DNA of 64,000 nt, from NCBI GenBank assembly GCA_045627365.1, contig JAZQNN010000031.1:1-64000 (forward strand). The letters run 5' to 3'. This stretch comes from RGIG5612 sp045627365 (GTDB lineage: Bacteria; Bacillota; Clostridia; Lachnospirales; Lachnospiraceae). Below, piece after piece: positions 7,909-16,094 of the stretch. The notes under the pieces were generated by a model. It was given only the letters and a program-made list of their open reading frames with translations, ran no database searches and was not told the origin of the DNA. How positions within the stretch are numbered: position 1 is the stretch's first letter; each line of letters starts with the position of its first letter. The translations under genes and the position numbers were made by a program.

Positions 7909-10236
7909 TCAAAGGCATGTGCTCACACGGGCAATGCCTTTTTTATTTACCTCAACATCTATCTCCCCGCACTGTGCAGTTATGTACACTTCCGCTCCCG
8001 AATCCTCGATCCGCTCTACGATTTCCTCGTGCGGATGACCGTAGGAGTTGTCTATCCCGGCGGAAATAATGGCAATACGCGGGCTGACCTCATCGATCAA
8101 TTCCGGGCAGCTCGATGTTCTTGAGCCATGATGTGATACCTTGAGAAGGTCATAACTGTCATGGACACTGCCTTTATTTACGAGTTTCTTCTCTTCTTCT
8201 GCCGGCAGATCGCCCATGAAAAGTGCCCTGAAATCGCCGTATTCCAGACTCAGAACGGCCGAATATGAGTTAACGTCATCGCTATAAAATCCCTTTTCAG
8301 GATGAATGCAGGATATCTTAAGGTCTTTATCCGCCAGCTTAAGTCCGCTGAATGCGTCTATCACTTCGCAGTCAGCCGTCCCGGCCGCGCTTACCAGTTG
8401 CTGCCATTTTTCGTTATCTTCTATGCGCGGCAGTATAAGGCACGATATACTGATCCCGCTTTTCGGTCTTTCCAGCATCTCGAGCACCGCCGACATATGA
8501 TCTCTTTCCGGGTGTGTCACAAATACATAGTCAAGTTCTGAGATCCCACGATATTTCAAAGTGCTTTCCAATCGGTATTCATATACGGAACTGATTCCGG
8601 ACGATCCGCAATCTATCAGTATTTTCGTACCTTCAGCAGTTTCGATCAGCGCAGAGTCGCCCTGATCCACATCAATGAATGAAATCGTCAGTTCTTTACT
8701 CGCCGGTCTGATGATCAACACTACTGACATGATCAGGAATACGGCGCAAACGGTCAGTTTTCTGACGCGGCTTTTAATGCCCATAAGGGATGCGATCTGA
8801 ACGCATATGAAAAGCAGTGCGTAATAAACGGCTATCTGCCATATCTTGGGAGCACCGGTGATCAGCCTCCCGTATGGGAGGCTTGCTGTGAGGGTGCACG
8901 CCCATTCGATGGACCTGACAAGATACACGCCTGCGCCGATAAAGAGCCTTCCAAATCCCCGTCGGATAATTCCTGCAGCCGCGCCTGCCATGTCGCTTTC
9001 AAGGACGTATTTTACTAACGGCACCACCAGCATATTTACCAGCGGACTGTATGGAGAAAACTCGTAATAATTGGCCGCAATTATCGGAAGCGTTGCCAGA
9101 GCCACTGACGCGCTCATAATGAGAGCCGCCCCTGCGCGGTCTGCTCTTTTTTCTTCATTTGTCCACCTGGCCAGCTTGTTGACAACCGTCCTTACAGAAA
9201 GGCGAAGTTTCCTAAGCGCAAAAAGTAAGCCCTTCCCGCCGGGACCTATGACAGCCTTTTTCTGATTTTCATTTTCGGCTGTGTTTTTAAGAAACAGCCC
9301 TGCCATAGGCTTTCCCACATAAGTAAATGCCGCAAGCGCGGCCACTGACATATGAAGGCCGCTGTACGTGGCTATGAACGGATTATCCAGAATCAGAATG
9401 ATACAGCTTAAACTGAGGGCACATACGCAATCGTATGTCTTCCCAATGCCCATCGCCACAAGGTACACGGCAAACATGATCAGCGCCCTGACCGACGTGG
9501 GCGAGGCTCCGCTCATAACGCAGAAGCACCCGACCACCGCAAGCGCAACCACCGCCGAATAAACATAGGCCAGCCTGCGCCTTAAGATGCGGTACACGCC
9601 CATTCCGATCATAGATATATGCAGCCCGGATATCGCAAGTATATGCGCGATGCCTGCAGCCTTGAATATATCCTTCGTCTCTCCGGTAAGGTCATTTCTG
9701 TCTCCCGTAAGGATCGCGTTAAGCACTCCAAGCGCGGCCTCACCCTCACGGCTTCCTTCCGTGATATCTTCAAGGCTTTCTATCAGCCGCCCCTTAAGAT
9801 TCTTAAGTAACTCGGCTATGTGATCGATCTTTCCGTCATTGCTCTGTATTCTCACCAGTTTGAAGGCAAAGAATGTTCCCATTGCCCTCCGGTATTTAAG
9901 CTCGTCAAAATTCCCTTTGTTGCGTGCCGGCGAGAAAGCGCTATACGTTGCCCTGCATGTCAGTGTGTTTCCTATCTTCAGAGAGTCTGGCTTGTTGCCT
10001 GAGACCTTCAAGATCACGCGTCCCGCCTTCTTTCCGCCTGCAACTGACCTTTTCAGATAAACATTGCAGCTGTATTGATATTCATCGATGCGGTATATAA
10101 CTCCGCTCAAGGTAACCAATGCCTTGTCATCAAGATCAAATTGCGGCATAAACGCGCGCGGGAAAAAAGTCACTCCCGCATACGCGAAAATAAAAAGCAG
10201 CAAAGCACACAGGGCCAGCGGTCTTCTCAGTGTCAC
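7909..10236 (-). CDS. comEC: DNA internalization channel protein ComEC/Rec2
   Basis: 775 residues, GTG start with GGGAG 6 bases upstream. Order: N-terminal membrane helix, an extracytoplasmic OB-like domain (about residues 40-150), the competence multi-helix channel domain (FKAAGIAHILAISGLHISMIG at about 195), and a C-terminal metallo-beta-lactamase-like domain from about residue 520. The latter has FIDVDQGDSALIE, HPERDH at about 575-580, SHHGS at about 702 and a GHPHEE block. The fusion and length match full ComEC, which moves single-stranded DNA across the membrane; the MBL-like domain is proposed to degrade the other strand. It ends the com block, 12 bases after the orphan winged-helix gene. 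Confidence 0.93.
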   Translation of the reverse strand: MTLRRPLALCALLLFIFAYAGVTFFPRAFMPQFDLDDKALVTLSGVIYRIDEYQYSCNVYLKRSVAGGKKAGRVILKVSGNKPDSLKIGNTLTCRATYSAFSPARNKGNFDELKYRRAMGTFFAFKLVRIQSNDGKIDHIAELLKNLKGRLIESLEDITEGSREGEAALGVLNAILTGDRNDLTGETKDIFKAAGIAHILAISGLHISMIGMGVYRILRRRLAYVYSAVVALAVVGCFCVMSGASPTSVRALIMFAVYLVAMGIGKTYDCVCALSLSCIILILDNPFIATYSGLHMSVAALAAFTYVGKPMAGLFLKNTAENENQKKAVIGPGGKGLLFALRKLRLSVRTVVNKLARWTNEEKRADRAGAALIMSASVALATLPIIAANYYEFSPYSPLVNMLVVPLVKYVLESDMAGAAAGIIRRGFGRLFIGAGVYLVRSIEWACTLTASLPYGRLITGAPKIWQIAVYYALLFICVQIASLMGIKSRVRKLTVCAVFLIMSVVLIIRPASKELTISFIDVDQGDSALIETAEGTKILIDCGSSGISSVYEYRLESTLKYRGISELDYVFVTHPERDHMSAVLEMLERPKSGISISCLILPRIEDNEKWQQLVSAAGTADCEVIDAFSGLKLADKDLKISCIHPEKGFYSDDVNSYSAVLSLEYGDFRALFMGDLPAEEEKKLVNKGSVHDSYDLLKVSHHGSRTSSCPELIDEVSPRIAIISAGIDNSYGHPHEEIVERIEDSGAEVYITAQCGEIDVEVNKKGIARVSTCL
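7911..7944 (+). terminator. Rho-independent terminator after mgtE-hydrolase unit
   Basis: Perfect 8-base arms AAAGGCAT (7911-7918) and ATGCCTTT (7934-7941) lead into a T-run at 7939-7944. It lies within the last codons of the convergent comEC gene. On the minus strand there is no T-run after the hairpin, so it acts for the plus strand only. Confidence 0.75.
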
Positions 10237-10248
10237 TATCTACTCCCG

Positions 10249-10575
10249 TCAAATGTTCAGGAAATATCCCTTGCCCCTGAGGGTCTTAAGATATTCCGGT
10301 TTCTTAGGATCTGCCTCTATCTTCGTTCTGAGATTGCATATGTGCGTATCAACTGTTCTGTCATCACCCACCGTCTCGTAGCCCCATACCGCACTCATCA
10401 GTCGTTCCCTCGAAAAAACGGTATTCGGTCTTTCTGCCATAGTCAATATCAGGGAACACTCCATAGCAGTCAGCTGGAACATCCTGTCCCGGATATATAG
10501 CCTCCTCGCCCGTTCATCGATCCAGAACCCCCTGCGTGATATGCCTTTTTTCAATGCCTTACCTTCATCGTTCAT
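10249..10575 (-). CDS. Orphan OmpR/PhoB-type winged-helix DNA-binding protein
   Basis: 108 residues forming one complete Trans_reg_C effector domain: the N-terminal beta strands (GFWIDERARRLYIRDRMFQLT), the LTAMECSLILTMAERPN helices, SRERLMSAVWG, the recognition helix with RTVDTHICNLRTKIE, and the C-terminal hairpin LKTLRGKGYFL. There is no receiver domain, and none is encoded just upstream, where comEA ends 13 bases before the ATG. The ribosome binding site is weak (AGGTG). Tight spacing on both sides (13 and 12 bases) places it in the comEA-comEC transcription unit. It could be a competence or uptake regulator, or the surviving effector half of a response regulator. The regulated genes are unknown. 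Confidence 0.85.
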   Translation of the reverse strand: MNDEGKALKKGISRRGFWIDERARRLYIRDRMFQLTAMECSLILTMAERPNTVFSRERLMSAVWGYETVGDDRTVDTHICNLRTKIEADPKKPEYLKTLRGKGYFLNI

Positions 10576-10588
10576 TTTGCACCTGCGC

Positions 10589-11260
10589 TCAAACTTTTAT
10601 GTATTTCTTTATCTTCGCAAAAGAGCCTTCCTTGATCCCGGCGACGTTCATAACTTCCTCGATGCTTGCAAATCCGCCGACTTCCTGCCGGTATTCTATG
10701 ATTGCCCTGGCCTTGGACTCGCCTATCCCGGACAGTTGCTGAAGCTCTGCCTCGGTTGCCGTGTTAAGGTCGATCAGTCCGTCTTCCACGCCTGTGGCGG
10801 TGCCCTGGGACTTTTTGGCCGTGGTCTGCAAAACCTCCGTTTGAGGAAGCTCCCCTTTTATCACCTCTTCAATGGACGGGATATAGATCTGCTCGCCGTC
10901 AGCGGCCTCCCTGGCAAGGTTTACATACCATGAAGCCGCATCCTCAGCCAGGCCTCCTGCCGCTTCAACTGCCTCAAATACACGTCCTCCCGCTTCAAGC
11001 CAATATATGCCCGGCTGCAGGACGGAACCGCAGATATAGACACAGATTCGGGAAGCTTTTGTCTCCTCGCTTTCCTGATCGGATGTGGTCTCTTCTTCAG
11101 AATGCGCACTGAAAGAGGCGGATGATTCCTCATCGACCGTCAGAAGCATATCCCGGGCCCCTTCACGGGGCCCTTCTTTTGTACTACAGCTGTAAATCAG
11201 ACCCGCGGCAACGACAATAGCCGCGGCTGAAAGAATTTTTATAGACTTTTTTATCTTCAT
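10589..11260 (-). CDS. comEA: Competence DNA receptor ComEA
   Basis: 223 residues. An N-terminal membrane anchor (about residues 7-24) ends in LIYSC, which resembles a lipobox but has Tyr at -2, so lipoprotein or simple anchor remains open. An acidic, Ser/Glu-rich linker leads to an SLBB domain (ICVYICGSVLQPGIYWLEAGGRV, about 70-130). A tandem helix-hairpin-helix follows (LIDLNTATEAELQQLSGIGESKARAIIEYR...VMNVAGIKEGSFAKI, about 162-223). Length and order match Firmicutes ComEA, the double-stranded DNA receptor that hands DNA to ComEC. The ribosome binding site GGAG lies 6 bases before the ATG but inside the 3' arm of a perfect hairpin. Confidence 0.93.
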   Translation of the reverse strand: MKIKKSIKILSAAAIVVAAGLIYSCSTKEGPREGARDMLLTVDEESSASFSAHSEEETTSDQESEETKASRICVYICGSVLQPGIYWLEAGGRVFEAVEAAGGLAEDAASWYVNLAREAADGEQIYIPSIEEVIKGELPQTEVLQTTAKKSQGTATGVEDGLIDLNTATEAELQQLSGIGESKARAIIEYRQEVGGFASIEEVMNVAGIKEGSFAKIKKYIKV

Positions 11261-11288
11261 ATTCTTCTCCGTCAGAAAGGAGAAGAAT
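11261..11288 (-). promoter_or_regulatory. comEA: Hairpin sequestering the comEA ribosome binding site
   Basis: Perfect 10-base arms at 11261-11270 and 11279-11288 with an 8-base loop. On the transcript the 3' arm is GGAGAAGAAT, so the comEA Shine-Dalgarno GGAG is fully paired and the comEA ATG is the next base. No T-run follows, so it is not a terminator. The topA stop lies 8 bases upstream. The structure could keep comEA translation low unless a factor or a translating ribosome opens it. Sequence-level observation; the regulatory role is inferred. Confidence 0.6.
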
Positions 11289-11295
11289 CTTCTGT

Positions 11296-13266
11296 TTACT
11301 CAGATTTTTTACTTGATTTTGTTGCCTTCGGCTTGGTCCATGACGAATAATCGCACTGCGGATATCCCTCACATCCGTAGAACACTCTGCCGGTCCTGGT
11401 ATGCTTAACGATTATATCCTTCCCGCAGTTAGGACACTTGACGCCGATCTTCTCTACGTAAGGCATCGTATTCTTGCAGTCCGGAAAGCCCGGGCAGGCA
11501 AGGAACTTGCCATGCGGTCCCTGCTTAACGACCATATGACGGCCGCATTTGTCGCATACTACGTCAGTTTCCTCTTCCTTCAGAGTAACTTTCTTAAGAC
11601 TTGTCTGCGCCTTGTCAACAGATTCCTTCAGCTGCGGATAAAACTCGTGCATGAGTTCCTTCCACTGTTTCTCGCCTGTTGCGACCTTATCGAGCTGTTC
11701 CTCAATATTTGCGGTGAACTTGATATCTACGATCGACGGGAAGCCCGCAACCATAACTTCATTTACTGCCTTGCCAAGCTCGGTGATGAGAAGGCTCTTC
11801 TTGTCTTTCTTAACGTACCTGCGCGCCTGAATGGTATCGATCGTTGCCGAATAGGTACTCGGGCGTCCTATACCCTCTTCCTCCATAGCCTTAACTAAAG
11901 ATGCCTCTGTATAATGTGCCGGAGGCTGGGTAAAATGCTGACTTCCTTCGTATTTTACGTCCGTAATCTCGCTGTCAAGCTGAAGATTGCCGATCAGTGC
12001 GCTCTTCGCCTCGTCTTCGTCATCAGATAATGTATAAACACGTGTATATCCGTCAAAAAACACCTTGGATGCACTAGCCTTGAAAAGATATGAACCGCAC
12101 AGGAACGATGCCTGAGTGATCTCAAGCTTCTGTGCAGTCATACGGCTTGCCACAAACCTTTTCCAGATCAGCTGATACAGCTTGAATTCATCTTTATCCA
12201 GTACAGCTTCCTGTGATTCCGGCGTAACATTGATATCAGTCGGTCTGATAGCCTCGTGCGCATCCTGCACGTTGCTCTTCTTATCTCCGCCCGACTTGCT
12301 GAAGCTTACGTATTCCTTACCGTATGTAGATGCAATATAGCCCTGCGCCATTTTAAGCGCATCATCGGATATTCTCACAGAGTCAGTACGCAGATATGTG
12401 ATCATACCGTTCTCATACAGCTGCTGTGCAACACGCATCGTCTTGGATGTAGAGAAATTAAGTGCTTTATTCGCCTCCTGCTGCAGTGAACTCGTCACGA
12501 ATGCAAATGGCGGTTTCTTCTCTTTCTTGGATGTCTTTACCTCGTAAACAGAAGCCTTCTTGCCTTCCAGTTCTCCAAGGATCTTCTCGTATTCTTCCTT
12601 GCAGTGGATATCTATTTTCTTCTTGGGTGTTCCGTAAAAGCGGGCAACTATCGGCTTTTTCTCGCCCTTAACGCTTATTGAAGCGTCCAGCTCCCAGTAC
12701 TCTTCCGGAACAAATGCATCGATCTCCGCATCTCTGTCGCAGATCATTCTTACTGCAACTGACTGTACACGACCGGCGCTTAAGTTGCGCTTGACCTTGC
12801 TCCAGAGGATCGGGCTGATGCTGTATCCAACAAGTCTGTCGAGCACTCTTCTGGCCTGCTGCGCGTCAACGAGATTCATGTCGATGTCACGCGGCTTCTG
12901 AAGTGATGCCGTGATCGCGCTCTTGGTGATCTCATTAAAAGTGATCCTGGCCTGCTTCTTCGGATCCAGTTTCAGGATCTGCGCCAAATGCCAGCTTATA
13001 GCTTCCCCTTCACGGTCCGGGTCTGTTGCCAGATAAACCATATCCGCATCCGTTGCAAGCTTCTTTAACTCCACCAGTGTGTCGGTCTTTCCACTGATTA
13101 TTATGTACTTCGGCTCGAAGTCCTTCTCGATGTCTATTCCCATTGTACTTTGGGGCAGATCCCTGACATGACCTTTAGAGGCAACGATGTTGTAGCCTTC
13201 GCCGAGATATTTCTTTATTGTTTTAATTTTTGTCGGTGATTCGACAATGATAAGATTATTCGACAT
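11296..13266 (-). CDS. topA: DNA topoisomerase I
   Basis: 656 residues from the ATG at 13266, chosen because GGAGG lies 5 bases upstream and the protein then starts at the standard N-terminus MSNNLIIVESPTKIKTI. The TOPRIM domain occupies the first 120 residues (with YLATDPDREGEAISWHL). The catalytic tyrosine region MITYLRTDSVRI is near residue 295. Two topoisomerase zinc fingers lie at the C-terminus (CDKCGRH...CPGFPDC and CPNCGK...CEGYPQC). It relaxes negative supercoils. Its position between dprA and comEA agrees with the common Firmicutes order dprA-topA, here embedded in a competence block. Confidence 0.96.
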   Translation of the reverse strand: MSNNLIIVESPTKIKTIKKYLGEGYNIVASKGHVRDLPQSTMGIDIEKDFEPKYIIISGKTDTLVELKKLATDADMVYLATDPDREGEAISWHLAQILKLDPKKQARITFNEITKSAITASLQKPRDIDMNLVDAQQARRVLDRLVGYSISPILWSKVKRNLSAGRVQSVAVRMICDRDAEIDAFVPEEYWELDASISVKGEKKPIVARFYGTPKKKIDIHCKEEYEKILGELEGKKASVYEVKTSKKEKKPPFAFVTSSLQQEANKALNFSTSKTMRVAQQLYENGMITYLRTDSVRISDDALKMAQGYIASTYGKEYVSFSKSGGDKKSNVQDAHEAIRPTDINVTPESQEAVLDKDEFKLYQLIWKRFVASRMTAQKLEITQASFLCGSYLFKASASKVFFDGYTRVYTLSDDEDEAKSALIGNLQLDSEITDVKYEGSQHFTQPPAHYTEASLVKAMEEEGIGRPSTYSATIDTIQARRYVKKDKKSLLITELGKAVNEVMVAGFPSIVDIKFTANIEEQLDKVATGEKQWKELMHEFYPQLKESVDKAQTSLKKVTLKEEETDVVCDKCGRHMVVKQGPHGKFLACPGFPDCKNTMPYVEKIGVKCPNCGKDIIVKHTRTGRVFYGCEGYPQCDYSSWTKPKATKSSKKSE

Positions 13267-13326
13267 ATCTACCTCCAGCGTTTTTAATAGATAACACTTC
13301 ACTCTATGGTCTGTCAACCCCTGTTT

Positions 13327-14415
13327 TTATTTTGCGTAAAAGTCTTTTGTGACTTCACACACCAGCCCGAGGAGCTCCAATTCGGTCAATGCAGCGGCCG
13401 CATCGGTCTCAGGAATACCGGCTCTTTCCGCGATAAATAAAACACTCTTCGGATATCTGTCCACGCATCTGAAGACCGTCTTCAGCCGTTCATCTTCGGG
13501 CTCCTGAATGGTCCCTGAAGACGCCTTGGCCGGCTCTTTGAACACTCCTGTAATGTCCTCCAGGAGCTGTTCCTTGCTGACGATGATCTCTGCCCCGTCA
13601 GCTATCAGCCGGTTGCAGCCCTCACTTAAAGTGTCGTCGATCCGCCCCGGAAGAGCATAAATATCCTTGCCCTGATTCAGCGCATAAGCTGCGGTTATCA
13701 GCGTCCCGCTGTGTTTGCCGGCCTCAATGACCACTAAAGAATCCGACAGCGCGGCGATCAGCCTGTTCCTGTGCGGAAACTGCCACGGCGCCGGCGCCGT
13801 ACCCGGCGGATACTCCGAGATGACTCCTCCGCCTGAGAGCGCGATCTGATAATAAAGCTCAATATTATCCTTGGGATATATGACATCTATCCCGCTTCCG
13901 AGCACGGCAAATGTCCTGCCGCTCACGTCCAGCGCACCCTTGGCACTGTACGCATCGATCCCATGCGCCATCCCGCTTATTATCTGTACGCCGCAGGCAG
14001 CAAGTGAGCCGGCAAGATCTATCGCCGAATCCCTCCCGTAAAATGAACATGAACGGGCTCCCACCATGCCGACGGAAAGGCGGCCGGGATTCGGAAGATT
14101 CCCCTTCACATACAATGAGAACGGGCAGTCCTGCAAGACCTTAAGCCTTTTGGGGAAAGTCCGACATTCTCTATATATAAATTGTATTCCTTCATCTTTA
14201 AGCTTCTCCAGATCGCGAAGACGCCTGATATACTCCTCGGTATCGGTCAGATTATATACTATGTCCTTATCGATACCCGGGACAGCAAGAAGCTGCTCTG
14301 CCTTGGCCGTAAGGACCTTCTCAGGGCTGCCAAACGTCTCCAGAAGCGCAGCTATTCCTTTCTGCCACAGATTCGGGCACGAACATAAACAATACCAACG
14401 ATCCTCTTCTGTCAT
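13327..14415 (-). CDS. dprA: DNA-processing protein DprA
   Basis: 362 residues. The N-terminal HhH/SAM-like region (LLETFGSPEKVLTAKAEQLLAVPGI) is followed by the extended Rossmann fold with the DprA signatures VGMVGARSCSFYG, ISGMAHGIDAYSAKGAL, LGSGIDVIYPKDN, the ISEYPPGT block and the PHRNRLIAALSD segment. A C-terminal DprA winged helix follows (from about residue 300). DprA loads RecA onto incoming single-stranded DNA. It starts 11 bases after comM with AAAGGAGG inside the gap, so the two are co-translated neighbours. Confidence 0.95.
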   Translation of the reverse strand: MTEEDRWYCLCSCPNLWQKGIAALLETFGSPEKVLTAKAEQLLAVPGIDKDIVYNLTDTEEYIRRLRDLEKLKDEGIQFIYRECRTFPKRLKVLQDCPFSLYVKGNLPNPGRLSVGMVGARSCSFYGRDSAIDLAGSLAACGVQIISGMAHGIDAYSAKGALDVSGRTFAVLGSGIDVIYPKDNIELYYQIALSGGGVISEYPPGTAPAPWQFPHRNRLIAALSDSLVVIEAGKHSGTLITAAYALNQGKDIYALPGRIDDTLSEGCNRLIADGAEIIVSKEQLLEDITGVFKEPAKASSGTIQEPEDERLKTVFRCVDRYPKSVLFIAERAGIPETDAAAALTELELLGLVCEVTKDFYAK

Positions 14416-14426
14416 AATAACCTCCT

Positions 14427-15950
14427 TTAATTGCTGATATAAGAATTCCTGTAGCCGATCGCCTCCAGGATGTGTTCTTGCCTGATGTCGGCAAACCCTT
14501 CGATATCCGCTATCGTCCGTGCGACCTTCAACACCTTGTAATATCCCCTGGCCGAAAGATTGTACTTATCATAAGCTTTAGCCAGAAGGTCCCTGCTCCT
14601 GCCGTCAAGCGTGCAGAAAGTATCAGCCTCCGTCTTGGACATCTGCGAATTGAAGTTAATCGCAAGGCCTTTAAATCTTTCGCTCTGGGCAGCCCCGGCC
14701 GTCTCGACCATCTGCCGCATCTTCTCTGACGTCATTCCGCCCGGATCGTCAGAAAGGTCCTTCATCTGTACCCTCGATATTCCTACGCAGATATCGACCC
14801 TGTCAATGATCGGTCCCTTTATCTTCTCAAGATAGCGTCTCACGTCCGAATCGGTGCATTTGCAATGTCTCCTGTCCGGCCAGTATCCGCACTTACACGG
14901 ATTGGTCGCCGCGACCAGCATAAACGCGCACGGAAAATCCACCTGCCTTGACAGTCTGTTGATGCTTATCTTCCCATGCTCCATGGGAAGCCTGAGACTT
15001 TCGACATTCTCCCTTTTGAACTCGGATATCTCGTCCAGGAACAAAACGCCCTTGTGGGCAAGCGTGATCTCGCCCGGCCTGGGATTGCCCATGCCGCCAA
15101 GGAGCGCAGCAGGAGATACCGACTGATGCGGCGACCTGAAAGGCCGCGTCAGAATCATCGAATTGTCCTTCAGGAGCCCCGCAACGCTGTATATCTTAGA
15201 CACCTCCAGACATTCATCTCTGGTCAGCCCCTGGCAAATCGTTGGGATCCTCCTGGCCATCATGCTCTTGCCTGAGCCGGGCGGTCCCACGTATAAGATG
15301 TTATGAAAGCCGGCCACCGCCACCGCAGTCGCCCTCTTGGCCTTCTCCTGGCCTGTGACTTCTCCGAAATCAAGGCTTCTGCGCTCCTGATTGGCCCTTA
15401 AAACCGCGTCAAGGTCCACATGCGCAATCTCTATCATTTCTCCCTTGTTAAGGCCATTGATCAGCGAATTAAGGCTTCCGGCGGTAAATACGCTAAGTCC
15501 GTCAACAACAGCTCCCTCAAATGCATTGGCCGAGGGGATCACGATACTTCCGATCCCCATCTTCCTTGCCATCAAAGCGATGGAAAGCACTCCGTTGACC
15601 TTGTTGATGCTCCCATCAAGACTAAGCTCTCCGATGAAAAGCTTGTCCTTGACCGCGTCCTCACTGATAACGCCGCAGGCGGTAAGAACTGCCACGGCGA
15701 TCGGAAGGTCGAACCCGGATCCCTGCTTGCGCACATTGGCAGGCGAGAGGTTGATGGTTATCCTTCGTGAGGGAAAATCGAGCCCCGAATTAACTATCGC
15801 ACGCTCCACCCTCTCCCTGGCTTCCTTCACCTCGCCCGAGAGAAGACCGACCATGTTAAAGGCCGGAAGACCGCCTGACACGTCTGCCTCGACCGTGATC
15901 AAGGACGCGTCGATCCCGCAAATGTCCGCGCTAAAGACTCTGCAAAACAC
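14427..15950 (-). CDS. comM: YifB/ComM-family Mg-chelatase-like AAA+ protein
   Basis: 507 residues from a GTG at 15950, preferred because AAAGGAGG lies 5 bases upstream and the protein then begins at the canonical position (FCRVFSADICGIDASLITVE). The open frame extends upstream without a ribosome binding site. Order: Lon-protease-like N-terminal domain, AAA+ domain with Walker A GPPGSGKS at about residues 222-229 and Walker B VLFLDEISEF, and the C-terminal Mg-chelatase-like domain. In Gram-negatives ComM is a branch-migration helicase for transformation. The position upstream of dprA supports the same role here. It is the first gene of the com block after the purL terminator. Confidence 0.93.
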   Translation of the reverse strand: MFCRVFSADICGIDASLITVEADVSGGLPAFNMVGLLSGEVKEARERVERAIVNSGLDFPSRRITINLSPANVRKQGSGFDLPIAVAVLTACGVISEDAVKDKLFIGELSLDGSINKVNGVLSIALMARKMGIGSIVIPSANAFEGAVVDGLSVFTAGSLNSLINGLNKGEMIEIAHVDLDAVLRANQERRSLDFGEVTGQEKAKRATAVAVAGFHNILYVGPPGSGKSMMARRIPTICQGLTRDECLEVSKIYSVAGLLKDNSMILTRPFRSPHQSVSPAALLGGMGNPRPGEITLAHKGVLFLDEISEFKRENVESLRLPMEHGKISINRLSRQVDFPCAFMLVAATNPCKCGYWPDRRHCKCTDSDVRRYLEKIKGPIIDRVDICVGISRVQMKDLSDDPGGMTSEKMRQMVETAGAAQSERFKGLAINFNSQMSKTEADTFCTLDGRSRDLLAKAYDKYNLSARGYYKVLKVARTIADIEGFADIRQEHILEAIGYRNSYISN

Positions 15951-16033
15951 ATGCTCCTCCTTTCGGCATCTAAGTGCCGACGTATTCGATTTTTCTAAAA
16001 TAGGAAGCTCCGCCGCGAACGCGGCAAAGAAAA
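15951..16033 (-). promoter_or_regulatory. Short structured leader upstream of comM
   Basis: Between the purL terminator and the comM GTG are two compact inverted repeats: 16012-16025 (5-base stem, 4-base loop) and 15964-15979 (CGGCA stem, 6-base loop), the second just before AAAGGAGG. A TATTTT hexamer lies between them but no convincing -35 is at normal distance. I do not recognise a known riboswitch. Any promoter for the com block must lie in or near this segment. Confidence 0.3.
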
Positions 16034-16062
16034 ACTGTGTGCTACATAATATAGCACACAGT
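16025..16062 (-). terminator. Terminator at the end of the purine operon
   Basis: Perfect 11-base arms (16034-16044 and 16052-16062, ACTGTGTGCTA) with a 7-base loop, followed on the minus strand by TTTTCTTT. It lies 32 bases after the purL stop and separates the purine operon from comM. Confidence 0.8.
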
Positions 16063-16094
16063 CTGAGATAAATCAATAGTTTTGAGGCACTTTT

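Noticed and set aside
7912..7944. Bidirectional terminator for comEC as well
   Set aside because: It lies inside the comEC coding end and has no T-run on the minus strand.
15391..16071. Long plus-strand frame opposite comM
   Set aside because: Shadow of comM; low-complexity Ser/Leu/Thr composition typical of antisense frames.
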